Notes: generated from the letters alone by a model not told the origin. A stretch of 64,000 nucleotides of DNA from Alphaproteobacteria bacterium (GCA_017629245.1 JAGBXO010000011.1:62001-126000), one strand, 5' to 3'; numbered from the stretch's first letter, positions 28,737 through 38,012 are shown. Made by a program: numbers and translations.

Positions 28737-28743
28737 ATTTTAT

Positions 28744-29613
28744 TTAAACAGAAAAATTTGTATTTGCAGAAAATGTTTGCATGCCCATACCCAATGCGCG
28801 CACAGGCATTGGCGTTTGGGCAATTGCACCGGCAACTGCGTCCAGACCATCGTCGTGTGTACCATACGCCCCAACCGGTGACCACCCCAGCATTTCAGAC
28901 ATCAGTGGCGTGGCGCGTGTGCGTTCGTGCGCATACAGACGCCCAGTTGATAACAGGGGTTCAACAGCGTCCAGGATTCGTTCGTTTTTTGATTTACTGT
29001 TCTGGATGCGACAAACATGTATACGCATGCCTTGACGGGTGGCGCAATCACGCATAATTTCAGGCAGCCCGCCACCAATTCCATTCGTTTCAATACAGAT
29101 TGTGTGCAAATTCCGCACACGCATAAATTCCAGAACCATATCACACTGGCGCGATAATGGGAACTGTTCACCATCAGATACAGTCAGATACAAAACATCA
29201 TGAACAAAGGCGCGCCGGTTTTTATCGTCACGATACAACAAGACACACGCACTGCAATCGCGTTTGCGTTTGCCACTGGATGGGTCCCAATACAATGTGA
29301 CACCTGTTATCAGATGTTCGCCAATTTTCGCACTGCGCGGTTCAAATTCTGTGTCGTAAAAATGCAGACCGCCGGGGTCCAGGCGCGCGCGTTCGGGTGA
29401 TACAAATTCCAGCATCATTTGCGACATAAAATGGCGTGAACCTACAATTTGACGCAAACTATCTATCTTATCTGGTGGAAATAATTCGGGCCACGCAGGT
29501 TCGCCGAACGCATTAACTATCGGAATTTTCAACAATTTATACCCCTGCAAAAAAGGCGTTGAAAAAGCATTTTTTTCATATACCATTGGCATAGAAGTAA
29601 AGGAATTTGACAT
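28744..29613 (-). CDS. Large terminase, nuclease half (split gene)
   Basis: 289 aa. It starts at the point where an intact large terminase leaves the ATPase domain: FLQGYKLLKIPIVNAFGEP then WPELFPPDKIDSLRQ, followed by the RNase H-fold nuclease with its acidic residues in order: DPSSGK (first Asp), IETNG (Glu) and HDDGLDA (last Asp). The whole ATPase part is absent and lies separately at 32928-33557. The ATG at 29613 overlaps the dnaB ATG in the palindrome CATG; GGGGG upstream on the minus strand serves as ribosome-binding site. Active-site residues look intact, so the half could work in trans. Confidence 0.8.
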   Translation of the reverse strand: MSNSFTSMPMVYEKNAFSTPFLQGYKLLKIPIVNAFGEPAWPELFPPDKIDSLRQIVGSRHFMSQMMLEFVSPERARLDPGGLHFYDTEFEPRSAKIGEHLITGVTLYWDPSSGKRKRDCSACVLLYRDDKNRRAFVHDVLYLTVSDGEQFPLSRQCDMVLEFMRVRNLHTICIETNGIGGGLPEIMRDCATRQGMRIHVCRIQNSKSKNERILDAVEPLLSTGRLYAHERTRATPLMSEMLGWSPVGAYGTHDDGLDAVAGAIAQTPMPVRALGMGMQTFSANTNFSV

Positions 29614-31177
29614 GGATTTTACCCCCAAAACATTACCCACAAATCTGGAAGCCGAACAGGCCGTGTTGGCCGCGGTGTTGATGAATAATCGTGCACTGGA
29701 ACGCGTGGGCGAATTCCTGAACTACACACATTTTTCACATCCTGCGCACCAGGAAATCTATAAACTGGCCGAGCGTCAATTTGCAGCCGGGATTCCATTT
29801 GATATTATTACTGCGAAAAACTATCTGGACCAACAAGGTGTCTTGGAATCGGTTGGTGGCGTTGACTATCTGACACAGCTATCTGGTGCAGGTGCAACGG
29901 TTGTTAATGTTGAACAATATGGGCGTATTGTTTATGAACACGCACTGCGTCGCGATCTGATTGCACTGGGCCAGGAAATTACAGACAAGGCATTCATCGA
30001 AGACCTGGACAATCCGCCATCACGACAAATTGAAATTGCCGAACAGAAACTGTTTGATATGGCGACAACGGGTTCGTCTGAACGCGAAGTGACACCAATT
30101 GCCGCTGCGTTGCAGACCGCATTGAACGAAGCAGAAATCGCATACAAGGCAGACGGTCAATTGTCTGGTTTGACAACGGGACTGGACGCGTTGGATAAAT
30201 CAATCAGTGGTTTGCACCATTCGGATTTAATTATTATTGCAGGTCGTCCTGCGATGGGTAAGACCACGTTGGCAATGAACATTGCATTTAATGCTGCAAA
30301 CGCGATTGCATACGGACGCGCAAACCAAAATTACAAGGGCGCAGTTGTATTTTTCAGTTTGGAAATGTCTGCATCCCAGTTGGCGGCGCGTGTGCTGTCT
30401 TCGCAGTCCAAGGTTCCGGCCAGCGCGATGCGCGAAGGAAATTTGACCGACGAAGATTTCTTGAAAATGTCACAGTATTCTGCCGCAATCGGCAAGGTAC
30501 CACTGTTCATTGACGATACACCCGGTATGTCGGTTCCAATGATGCGTACGCGCGCACGACGTCTGGCACGAAAACATGGTGGAATTGCGCTGATTGTTAT
30601 TGACTATCTACAGTTGATGACATCACCTGGTGGCAAACACAGCGATAACCGTGTTCAGGAAATTTCTGAAATTACAAGAGGTCTTAAAATGTTGGCCAAG
30701 GAATTGGATGTACCAGTAATTTCACTGTCACAGTTGTCACGTAGTGTGGAATCGCGTGACGATAAACGACCAATGCTGTCAGATTTACGTGAATCTGGGT
30801 CTATTGAACAGGACGCGGACATTGTTATGTTTACATATCGTGAAGAATACTATCTGCAAAATCGTGACCCGTCTGAACGCCTGTCAAATACCACAAATAA
30901 CGCAATGGTTGAATCATGGCAAAAACGGTATGAACGCGCCAAGGGCAAGGCTGATATTATCATTGGTAAAAACCGTCATGGCCGACCTGAAACAGTACGC
31001 ACCGCGTTCTTTGGCGATTACAGTTTGTTTGACAATCTGCCAGAATTTGAATCACAGGGCGACAATGAATTTGCACAGCCTGCGCCAACAATGTCGGCCA
31101 GCAGTCTGAACAATGATGCTGATTTTGCGCCGACTGCAATTAATCCAGACGACATCCCGGACGATATGCCGTTGTAA
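29612..31177 (+). CDS. dnaB: Replicative DNA helicase
   Basis: 521 aa with the full bacterial DnaB layout: N-terminal domain (NLEAEQAVLAAVLMNNRALE), linker, and RecA-like domain with Walker A GRPAMGKTT near 210, Walker B LIVIDYLQLM, and DLRESGSIEQDAD (arginine finger region). It reads as the host chromosomal helicase, not a small phage enzyme, but phage origin is not excluded. It is the first gene of the plus-strand cassette inserted in the terminase gene; AAAGGA lies before the ATG. No strong promoter is evident upstream. Confidence 0.9.
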   Translation: MDFTPKTLPTNLEAEQAVLAAVLMNNRALERVGEFLNYTHFSHPAHQEIYKLAERQFAAGIPFDIITAKNYLDQQGVLESVGGVDYLTQLSGAGATVVNVEQYGRIVYEHALRRDLIALGQEITDKAFIEDLDNPPSRQIEIAEQKLFDMATTGSSEREVTPIAAALQTALNEAEIAYKADGQLSGLTTGLDALDKSISGLHHSDLIIIAGRPAMGKTTLAMNIAFNAANAIAYGRANQNYKGAVVFFSLEMSASQLAARVLSSQSKVPASAMREGNLTDEDFLKMSQYSAAIGKVPLFIDDTPGMSVPMMRTRARRLARKHGGIALIVIDYLQLMTSPGGKHSDNRVQEISEITRGLKMLAKELDVPVISLSQLSRSVESRDDKRPMLSDLRESGSIEQDADIVMFTYREEYYLQNRDPSERLSNTTNNAMVESWQKRYERAKGKADIIIGKNRHGRPETVRTAFFGDYSLFDNLPEFESQGDNEFAQPAPTMSASSLNNDADFAPTAINPDDIPDDMPL

Positions 31178-31203
31178 TGGTCAATTATTTTCTTGCACCG
31201 CAC

Positions 31204-31239
31204 AACTAAATTGACTATTATTTTGTCAAGAAATAGTTA
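31204..31239 (+). promoter_or_regulatory. Palindromic operator overlapping the promoter of the double-HTH gene
   Basis: TTGAC-N9-GTCAA at 31211-31229 sits inside a wider imperfect palindrome (AACTA ... TAGTT). TTGACT serves as -35 and TAGTTA (31234-31239, 17-nt spacer) as -10. An inverted repeat on the promoter of a repressor-like gene suggests autoregulation. Confidence 0.5.
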
Positions 31240-31254
31240 TTTAGGAGTTTGCAC

Positions 31255-32262
31255 ATGGCCCAAGAAGAAATTATTTTTCCAAATAATATACGCAACATTC
31301 GTTTGGCAAATGGTATGAAAATGACCGAACTGTCACGTCGGGCAGGATTGTCCTTGTCTGCAGTGTCCAAAATTGAAAAGGGTGTGCGTCGCCTGAACCA
31401 GAAACAATTGCTGAATATATGCAATATCTTGGGTTGCAAATTGTCGGACATTTTTATCAAGGAATCTGATGATGTTGCAAACCAATGGCAAAGCGAGATT
31501 AAGCGCCGTCTGAACGATAATGAAAACAGTGGCCTGAAGGTATTTGGCAGCGGATTGCGCAAAATCCGCCAACAGTCGGGCAAAACAATAGCCCAGGCAG
31601 CAAAAGATGCAGGTATGACACTGTCTGTTTATCACAAGATAGAGGTTGGACAGCGCGAAATCTATAAAAATGAAATCGAACCGTTGGCAAAGTCTTTTGC
31701 AATGGGCGCCGAAGATATGTTTGATAAAATTGCAAACCTGTATAAATCAGGCGAACTGAACAAACATATCAACAAAGTCAAAGAACGCGTTAAATCCGTA
31801 CTGGTACCAGGGAATCCATTGTCCGGCATCGACATGCACGGCAGTTTGTATGGTGCTAAGCTGTATGACAGTGCGCGCAAAAAACTGGTTCCTGTATTTG
31901 GAACACCGGCTGGCAAATCGATTGCATTTAAGAAATCTGATAAAACAATGATTGTTGCACCAATGACACTGGAAGGACGCGGTGGCATATATGCTGTTAT
32001 GCCAAACACAAAGCGTTTGGGTGGTTTTGTACCAGAAAATTCTTATGTTTTTGCAGATGCGATGACCCCTGCAAAGCCGGGTGATTTGGCGGTTTGCATT
32101 GATGTAGACTTTGATGCGTTGGATAATGACACATCTGTTGATGCACAAATTGTCAGCGTTCGCCAGGATTCCAAAGGTAAGATTTATGGTCATATTTCAG
32201 GCCCAGATGAAAAGGTGACAGGTCAGACAATGCACAAGGTTGTTATGATTGTTATGGAATAA
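31255..32262 (+). CDS. Double-HTH regulator with S24-like C-terminal domain
   Basis: 335 aa. Two XRE-type HTH domains: residues about 8-62 (MTELSRRAGLSLSAVSKIEKG) and about 97-150 (TIAQAAKDAGMTLSVYHKIEVG). The C-terminal ~110 residues (ENSYVFADAMTPAKPGDLAV ... SVRQDSKGKIYGHI) have the layout of LexA/CI-type S24 domains, but the Ser/Lys dyad is not evident, so it may not self-cleave. It lies between dnaB and an unknown gene inside the terminase, and is a candidate regulator of the phage-derived genes. TAGGAG precedes the ATG at 31255. Confidence 0.7.
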   Translation: MAQEEIIFPNNIRNIRLANGMKMTELSRRAGLSLSAVSKIEKGVRRLNQKQLLNICNILGCKLSDIFIKESDDVANQWQSEIKRRLNDNENSGLKVFGSGLRKIRQQSGKTIAQAAKDAGMTLSVYHKIEVGQREIYKNEIEPLAKSFAMGAEDMFDKIANLYKSGELNKHINKVKERVKSVLVPGNPLSGIDMHGSLYGAKLYDSARKKLVPVFGTPAGKSIAFKKSDKTMIVAPMTLEGRGGIYAVMPNTKRLGGFVPENSYVFADAMTPAKPGDLAVCIDVDFDALDNDTSVDAQIVSVRQDSKGKIYGHISGPDEKVTGQTMHKVVMIVME

Positions 32263-32292
32263 TCACCACACCAACCCGGAGAGAGCAAAACC

Positions 32293-32931
32293 ATGAAAGC
32301 AAAAATCAAAACAACTGCACAAAGATTGTTGAACCTGTATCGCCAGGAACATGTTATTGTTGGCGGTTGGGCAACCGTTAACCCGGTATTCGTTGACGAA
32401 GCCACTGATGATGTTATCGCGGAACTGCGCGATATGCCGGCAGGAAAAACCTTGGTGCAGCATATTGAAAATCTGCGCAGTGGAAAAACACCAATGGATT
32501 CAATCGAACGCGAATTGTTGCCGTATGGCGGTATGATGAATGATGCAATTCCATCTATAACGCTGACAAACAATGAATGGCAAGAATTACAGAATGCGAT
32601 TGAACGATTTACCCCAGACCAACCAGGCTTAGATCAACTGATATCAATGCCTGTCGTGCGCAAGTTTGGCGAGGAATGGCAGATTGCAATTCGTTCTATA
32701 TTAGGTAAACATCCACATCTGTTGCCAAAGTGGGATATTATCAAACAAACATACGATGCGTACAGGCTGTGGAATACTGCGAATGAAATTATCGCAACCC
32801 CACTGTCCGAACGGTCACGCGCCCAGGTTCAAGCAGACATGCCAGAATATGAAACATACCTGCCAAAATTCGGAGTTCATGGTATTGAATTGCTGGAAAA
32901 GTTGCGTACTGTTATCAGCAGTTTGAATTAA
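32293..32931 (+). CDS. Hypothetical protein, last gene of the inserted cassette
   Basis: 212 aa, soluble, helical, with no signal peptide or membrane span. I do not recognise it. CCCGGAGAG precedes the ATG. Its TAA overlaps the TAA of the convergent terminase ATPase half inside TTAA (32928-32931). It is 30 nt downstream of the double-HTH gene on the same strand, so it is likely co-transcribed with it and may act with it. Confidence 0.55.
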   Translation: MKAKIKTTAQRLLNLYRQEHVIVGGWATVNPVFVDEATDDVIAELRDMPAGKTLVQHIENLRSGKTPMDSIERELLPYGGMMNDAIPSITLTNNEWQELQNAIERFTPDQPGLDQLISMPVVRKFGEEWQIAIRSILGKHPHLLPKWDIIKQTYDAYRLWNTANEIIATPLSERSRAQVQADMPEYETYLPKFGVHGIELLEKLRTVISSLN

Positions 32932-33557
32932 TCTTCTGCGCTGGTACGGTATATCGTATCATGTGTGTGGGGTGTGCCGATATAAATCATTGTACCAGCG
33001 GGCGATAAAATAAAGTCCAGTTCACGCAATCTTTCACGCAAACTTTCGCGTTTTTGTGCGGTGTTGGTTGTATTTGGCACCTCTATATCATCACAGATTA
33101 TTAAATCTGCGCGCATACCGGTTATGTTGCCATGTATTCCCTGGCATATAACAGATGGTTCACGAATCCCAATGGGACGATTAATCGTTATACGACCAGA
33201 TGCCCATTCTTTTTTATTTGTGGGAACCATGTCCGTACACCATGGATGATTTTCCAGGATATGGCGCACATGTGCAACCATACGCGATGCCAGACCATTT
33301 TCCGCCGACAGTACTAATATACGATATTCTGGATGCAGATATAAAACACATGCAACAAACACGCCGACGACGGTTGACTTGCCAGAATGCCGAAAAGCCA
33401 TCAGTAAACCGCGATGTGGCGCGCCATGCAATACTTCGACCAGAAATGCCATTATTTTACGATGATGTGCGGGCGTTTTATAGCCCAGAACACGATTCCA
33501 TTCGTCCAGAAAACTATAAAACGCCGAAGTCGTCAATGTTGTCGTCTGTTGTGGCAT
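32928..33557 (-). CDS. Large terminase, ATPase half (split gene)
   Basis: 209 aa. Walker A FRHSGKST near residue 57, Walker B ADLIICDDIE near 153, and coupling motif YIGTPHT near 194; then RTSAED and stop. These are the ATPase motifs of a large terminase, in order, and the polypeptide ends where the nuclease domain should begin. The missing part is the gene at 28744-29613. It overlaps the fibre gene by 44 nt at its 5' end. No strong ribosome-binding site is visible, so coupling to the fibre gene is likely. Confidence 0.8.
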   Translation of the reverse strand: MPQQTTTLTTSAFYSFLDEWNRVLGYKTPAHHRKIMAFLVEVLHGAPHRGLLMAFRHSGKSTVVGVFVACVLYLHPEYRILVLSAENGLASRMVAHVRHILENHPWCTDMVPTNKKEWASGRITINRPIGIREPSVICQGIHGNITGMRADLIICDDIEVPNTTNTAQKRESLRERLRELDFILSPAGTMIYIGTPHTHDTIYRTSAED

Positions 33558-34065
33558 CTGCTATGTACCCATAATCGTTTATCAAATTTGGCAGTGCGCA
33601 TTCCAACACAGTCAATAAATTACGATATAACCCCATAACACCGCCACCGGATAATTTATCAGATATGACAGAGTTGGTATAATCCATTAAGGACTTTATT
33701 TCGTCATGGCGATTTGCCCATTCAGATAAATCTGTATCAACAGCACGCAAATCTTGGAATGCCGCCAACAGAAAATTAAAATCCATATTCAGGTGTTCTG
33801 GGTCTATGTTCTGGGTTGGTTGATAGTCAATGGTTCGCGACAGCGATATTTGACGAAAGATATCTATTTTAGTATCCGCAATTGGCGCATCATCAAAAAC
33901 GATATTGCCACCAGAAAAGTCTTCGTTTGGCGCAACCGAATAATTATACAGCACATCATCCGCACCGTCATTTATCACAACACGAACATCCGCAATCTGA
34001 AAATATGGAAAAGCAAATGCAAATTCTGTTGTTGCACCGTCCGCAATATAAGAAATTTTATACAT
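33514..34065 (-). CDS. Tail fibre anchor, T7 gp17-like N-terminal domain
   Basis: 183 aa. MYKISYIADGATTEFAFAFPYFQIADVRVVIN and VFDDAPIADTKIDIFRQISLSRTIDYQPTQ match the N-terminal domain by which T7-like fibres attach to the tail. The long shaft and receptor-binding tip are absent; only a helical segment follows. A separate fibre-type gene at 48856 may supply the tip. GGGGGG lies before the ATG. Confidence 0.75.
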   Translation of the reverse strand: MYKISYIADGATTEFAFAFPYFQIADVRVVINDGADDVLYNYSVAPNEDFSGGNIVFDDAPIADTKIDIFRQISLSRTIDYQPTQNIDPEHLNMDFNFLLAAFQDLRAVDTDLSEWANRHDEIKSLMDYTNSVISDKLSGGGVMGLYRNLLTVLECALPNLINDYGYIADATTDDNIDDFGVL

Positions 34066-34086
34066 ATTTACCCCCCTGCCCCGATT

Positions 34087-34434
34087 TTAGCCAACTAAAC
34101 TGTCAAAACGTGATAACAGCGATTTTAACAAATTTGGTTTCTTGGCGCGTGCCTGTTTTAGTTTTTGCAAATTTTCACGACGCTTTTTTTCATATGGTGC
34201 AACGGTTTCTGATTTTATGCGTTTTAAGACAGCCCCTTCGGTCATGCCAGAATTTGACATTCCAGACGCGCCGTATTTGGCACGTTGGGATGCCAGTACT
34301 TTTTTTACCAGGTTTGTTTTTTCTGCGTCTTCGGCCGCCATTTGTGCCAGTATTTCTTTGCGTTGCGTTTTTGCATGTTTTTTATTATCTTTGTAATCCA
34401 GAATTTCTGTGACATCAGATACGATTTGTCCCAT
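34087..34434 (-). CDS. Small basic phage virion-associated protein
   Basis: 115 aa, Lys/Ala/Glu-rich and helical. ILAQMAAEDAEKTNLVKKVLASQRAKYGASGMSNSG resembles small internal proteins encoded between tail tube and fibre genes in podoviruses of alphaproteobacteria; family not certain. AAAGGAAG precedes the ATG. Confidence 0.55.
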   Translation of the reverse strand: MGQIVSDVTEILDYKDNKKHAKTQRKEILAQMAAEDAEKTNLVKKVLASQRAKYGASGMSNSGMTEGAVLKRIKSETVAPYEKKRRENLQKLKQARAKKPNLLKSLLSRFDSLVG

Positions 34435-34461
34435 TTTATCTTCCTTTATTTGTTTTAATTA

Positions 34462-36177
34462 TTATACGGTGTACCAACCATGCATTGTCACAGACAATAC
34501 TGTTATTGGATGGGTTGATATGCCACTGATTGTCCATAACGGTTTTATTCCATCAGATTCCGTGCCCAACAGATTTATAGACACATCACCATTAAAGCCG
34601 GTTGAATCAGGCGTATAAATTTCGTTTGGTAATGTTATGCGATGCGAATTTATATCTATTGATTTTGTATCTATCAAACGAGTAACAATCTTGCGCAGTT
34701 TAATACGCGTTGCGTTATGCCCAGATGCACGCAATGGCAATCCTGATGCGGTAATTGAAAAATCATATTGCCCACAATCCTGGGTTGCGGTGGTGGTAAA
34801 ACGTTCCAAGAACACACCATTAATACGATGTGTCACAATATATGTTGTGTTATCAGATACCGCAACCGATAAAACATCGCCCTCTGTCGTATATGTTCCC
34901 CAGGCAGATATACCCAATGCAGAATTTTTATTTAATACTGCCATCTTCCCATCTGAACGAACGACAAATAACTGGCGCGTGGCGGGATTATATGCCATGT
35001 CAATTGGGTTTGTCAGTAAATGCTTGGACATGGGACATAAATCATTTGCATTATAATTTTCCCCCAGTTCATCCAGTCCCAGTTCACGAATATCATGCCC
35101 AGACGCAGATACAAAAACAGTTGCGTTTTCTATTTTTTGTGGTGTCAGACAGCCTAATGAATAAGAACCGACCGATGTGTGTTGTTTTATATCCACGGAC
35201 GATGGGGTCAAGGGATTGCTGGAAATTGCCCATTCCCCGACATTTGTTAATATTTGCAGGTTATCACTGCTGACGACGGCGCAAATCTGTTGGCGTTGTT
35301 GTGACAGTAATGACACGAAAATTGCTTCGTCATCCAGACCAGTGCCAATATTAAAATTATTATGCCGACCAACCTGTGACATCCATATGCCACCAGGCCA
35401 ATCACGTGTGCCACCGAAAATCAATCTGTCTTGGTGGAATGTTATGCTGCATGGCCATCCGCGACGCGTGCCAAATGCGCATTCGCGCCAATCAGACACA
35501 CTGGCGGACGGGACAGAATATGTACCGTTCGTATATGCGACGATTTGTGTCGGGCTGATATATTCATGGATATACCACTGTTTATCTAACAGGTGCAGAT
35601 GACCTCCAACATTTTCTGGGTTCCAGAAATCTGCACTGGTTGTAAATGTTGCATAATTATTACCATTTGAATTTGTTGTGACCGTTATCTTTATATCAGC
35701 GGCATCATCAAAGCGAACAAATGGCACATTTAATGTCATATCTGAATCATTGCGCGAAAATGCGAATTCAGACAATGTGAAATGGTCGCCTGATTTACGC
35801 AAAACCTGGGGTGGAAAATTTGGATGAACAAAAATCATTGTTCCAAAGCGTTGGGCGTATTGAATCTTTGCTAGGTCTGATATTCCCCAGGGCGCGATAA
35901 TACTTTGCATGCGATTACCGTTATGAAAGATTTGCATTCGCATATCTGTTAAGGTGATAATATACTGATGCGTATCAGATTCTGAAAATGATATCAGGCG
36001 CGCAGGCCCGTCCAATTTACAAACAGATTCCAAACCACCACGGCGCGACAGACCACCACCAGATAACACATCCATATTTTCCAATTTGGACAGTCCATTG
36101 ATATTATCCAGGGCGTAAAATTCAGGGGCAACTTCGCCATCTGCGAATGAGTTTTGTGTTTTTATAAATTCAGCCAT
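34462..36177 (-). CDS. Tail tubular protein B (T7 gp12-like nozzle)
   Basis: 571 aa. N-terminal TQNSFADGEVAPEFYAL, GGLSRRGGLE and later PCSITFHQDRLIFGGTRDWP, ISSNPLTPSSVDIKQHTSVG are the hallmark segments of podoviral tail nozzle proteins. Shorter than T7 gp12 (794 aa) but similar to many small podoviruses. Start at 36177 is favoured because GGGGGA lies 5 nt upstream; the ATG at 36189 would overlap that site. Confidence 0.8.
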   Translation of the reverse strand: MAEFIKTQNSFADGEVAPEFYALDNINGLSKLENMDVLSGGGLSRRGGLESVCKLDGPARLISFSESDTHQYIITLTDMRMQIFHNGNRMQSIIAPWGISDLAKIQYAQRFGTMIFVHPNFPPQVLRKSGDHFTLSEFAFSRNDSDMTLNVPFVRFDDAADIKITVTTNSNGNNYATFTTSADFWNPENVGGHLHLLDKQWYIHEYISPTQIVAYTNGTYSVPSASVSDWRECAFGTRRGWPCSITFHQDRLIFGGTRDWPGGIWMSQVGRHNNFNIGTGLDDEAIFVSLLSQQRQQICAVVSSDNLQILTNVGEWAISSNPLTPSSVDIKQHTSVGSYSLGCLTPQKIENATVFVSASGHDIRELGLDELGENYNANDLCPMSKHLLTNPIDMAYNPATRQLFVVRSDGKMAVLNKNSALGISAWGTYTTEGDVLSVAVSDNTTYIVTHRINGVFLERFTTTATQDCGQYDFSITASGLPLRASGHNATRIKLRKIVTRLIDTKSIDINSHRITLPNEIYTPDSTGFNGDVSINLLGTESDGIKPLWTISGISTHPITVLSVTMHGWYTV

Positions 36178-36192
36178 AAATTCCCCCATGCT

Positions 36193-36711
36193 CTAAAACC
36201 GCGTGTTAATCAAAGAAAAGTCTGATATAGAGTCATTTAACGTTGTTGTGCTGTCTATGAATTTCGCGGTCTGTAATTCTGTTTCATATAATGCAACCAG
36301 CATGCGAAATACCGTTTGATCGCCCAGTAATGGTATACAGAACTCCATCGCCAAACGTGTTGCCGCCAGTGATATAAAATATGGTGGATATTTATCAACC
36401 GATGTACGCACAATGGCGGTAATGCGAAGCATTTCTGTGTCGGACAGAATTCTGTCGCCCGCAATTCGCCCGGATGTTTTTATTACACGCAATACATTTG
36501 ATGGAATCAAAAAATCTGCGTCTGTATTTTTAGTTAAGTTTAATTCAGATATCGCAAAACGCCATGGATGCGATGCAATCAATGTGTCCATAACAGGGTC
36601 AAATAATGTCCGCGATAACTTGGCCGATGCACTGTCATCTGTTAATGACTGGATTGGTTTTTCCCCCAGTTTTAGCAGTGCCATAGAACATAAATCTATT
36701 TTTGTTAGCAT
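36193..36711 (-). CDS. Tail tubular protein A (T7 gp11-like adaptor)
   Basis: 172 aa, helical. LTKIDLCSMALLKLGEKPIQSL and HPWRFAISELNLT are characteristic of the gp11 adaptor ring that connects portal to nozzle. Length close to family norm (~190). It lies 15 nt before the nozzle gene. AAAGGGAA precedes the ATG. Confidence 0.8.
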   Translation of the reverse strand: MLTKIDLCSMALLKLGEKPIQSLTDDSASAKLSRTLFDPVMDTLIASHPWRFAISELNLTKNTDADFLIPSNVLRVIKTSGRIAGDRILSDTEMLRITAIVRTSVDKYPPYFISLAATRLAMEFCIPLLGDQTVFRMLVALYETELQTAKFIDSTTTLNDSISDFSLINTRF

Positions 36712-36731
36712 TTTGTTCCCTTTGTATTTTA

Positions 36732-36766
36732 ATAATAAAACAAAGGCCGGTATTAATAACCGGCCA
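36732..36766 (-). terminator. Terminator-like hairpin between decoration and adaptor genes
   Basis: GGCCGGT/ACCGGCC 7-bp stem followed by a T-rich stretch on the minus strand. T7 has a partial terminator right after its capsid gene; this may serve the same dosage purpose. Confidence 0.65.
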
Positions 36767-36780
36767 ATTAATTTCTTAAA

Positions 36781-37014
36781 TTACGCCAATGTAACGGTTG
36801 TCACATTCAATTCTGTGATATTAATTTTTTTAATCGCAGTATTATCTGATGCGTTTATGATAACAATATCACCAATATTCATTAATGTTTTGACATTGTT
36901 AAAGTATCCGTTGGCGGTAATTGTTGCCAATGTTTCTGACGCACTGCTGTAATGCCACAATGTAAATCCGTTTGCATACGCGATAACAGACAAGTTTTTA
37001 TTCTGAAAAGCCAT
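36781..37014 (-). CDS. Small decoration-like phage protein
   Basis: 77 aa, beta-rich: MAFQNKNLSVIAYANGFTLWHY, then INASDNTAIKKINIT. Position right after the capsid gene and size fit small capsid-associated proteins, but I cannot name a family. The leader has TTAACCAAAAGGA before the ATG, as at the capsid and portal genes. Confidence 0.55.
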   Translation of the reverse strand: MAFQNKNLSVIAYANGFTLWHYSSASETLATITANGYFNNVKTLMNIGDIVIINASDNTAIKKINITELNVTTVTLA

Positions 37015-37053
37015 ATTTTTCCTTTTGGTTAAAATATTTATATTGTGAATTTA

Positions 37054-37878
37054 TTAAGCAGACGCAACATCTGAACACTTAACACGAACAATGCCATCAC
37101 CATCAATCAAGACCGCACCCTGGGACATGCTGTTGCTGATAAAGTGCGCAGCGCGTTCGCCATGCCATGAAATATCAGTTTTAACTTCCTGGCCACAGGC
37201 ATGACCAATGCTGGACGCATGATAGATAAAGCAATCGCGATTGTCATTTGTCACAGGCAGCCCGTTGTGTAATACCCATGTGATACCCAACCATTTACGT
37301 GATTCAAACCCATTTACCAATGGCGAATCAGACACATAATCTGCAGATACAAATTCATCCATCGCCAACAGTTCATTCCACTGGTGTACACCAACAACCG
37401 CAAAGCGACGACCATCATCTGGAACATCGTTTGTATTTAATACCTCTAGCGCCGACAAAACTAAATCCTTGGTCAGGCCGGTTGTATAATCACCAACATT
37501 TGCAGTGGCTGTGTTCATTGCAGAAATAATCAATTCATCGGTTTTGCGCCCTAATGCATATGCACCAGCAGACGCAACAACACGGCGTTCATCAATATTT
37601 GTTTTCAGTTCATCCAGGCTATCAACCCAATCACCGGCGTAATAATCCATCAACAAACATTCAACAGGTTCATGGTTTAAATTCATTACAGGTACAATAC
37701 CATGACGTGACTTGGTACTGGCCGTGCCGCGACCAACCTTTTGGAATGTGGTTGAAGCACCAATAACACCAGATTTGCTGCGAACTGTGGAACGCAGTTT
37801 TGTACCCATTTGCTGATACGCCAAATGAACATCGGCTTCGAATTGTTTCACAAATACATTGTCTATGGAAACAGACAT
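37054..37878 (-). CDS. Major capsid protein (HK97-fold, podovirus type)
   Basis: 274 aa. FVKQFEADVHLAYQQMGTKLR, RHGIVPVMNLNH, DWVDSLDELKTNIDERR and VGVHQWNELLAMDEFVSADYV are typical of the phage capsid protein family found with T7-like scaffolds. It would form the icosahedral shell. TTAACCAAAGGA lies before the ATG. Two terminators stand between it and the upstream H1-like gene, so it needs readthrough or its own weak promoter. Confidence 0.8.
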   Translation of the reverse strand: MSVSIDNVFVKQFEADVHLAYQQMGTKLRSTVRSKSGVIGASTTFQKVGRGTASTKSRHGIVPVMNLNHEPVECLLMDYYAGDWVDSLDELKTNIDERRVVASAGAYALGRKTDELIISAMNTATANVGDYTTGLTKDLVLSALEVLNTNDVPDDGRRFAVVGVHQWNELLAMDEFVSADYVSDSPLVNGFESRKWLGITWVLHNGLPVTNDNRDCFIYHASSIGHACGQEVKTDISWHGERAAHFISNSMSQGAVLIDGDGIVRVKCSDVASA

Positions 37879-38012
37879 ACAAAAATCCTTTGGTTAAAAA
37901 ATTTAAATAATGATGCAAACGCATCACACATCAGATTTTGTGTTTTGGTTGTGCAATTTAATGCGCCATAAAAACAAAATAAAAACTGGGTCTGTAAAAA
38001 AACAGATTGTCC

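Noticed and set aside
29612-31177. dnaB as a phage replication gene proving an active prophage
   Set aside because: It has the full-length bacterial DnaB architecture, lies on the opposite strand, and no other replication gene accompanies it; host origin is more likely.
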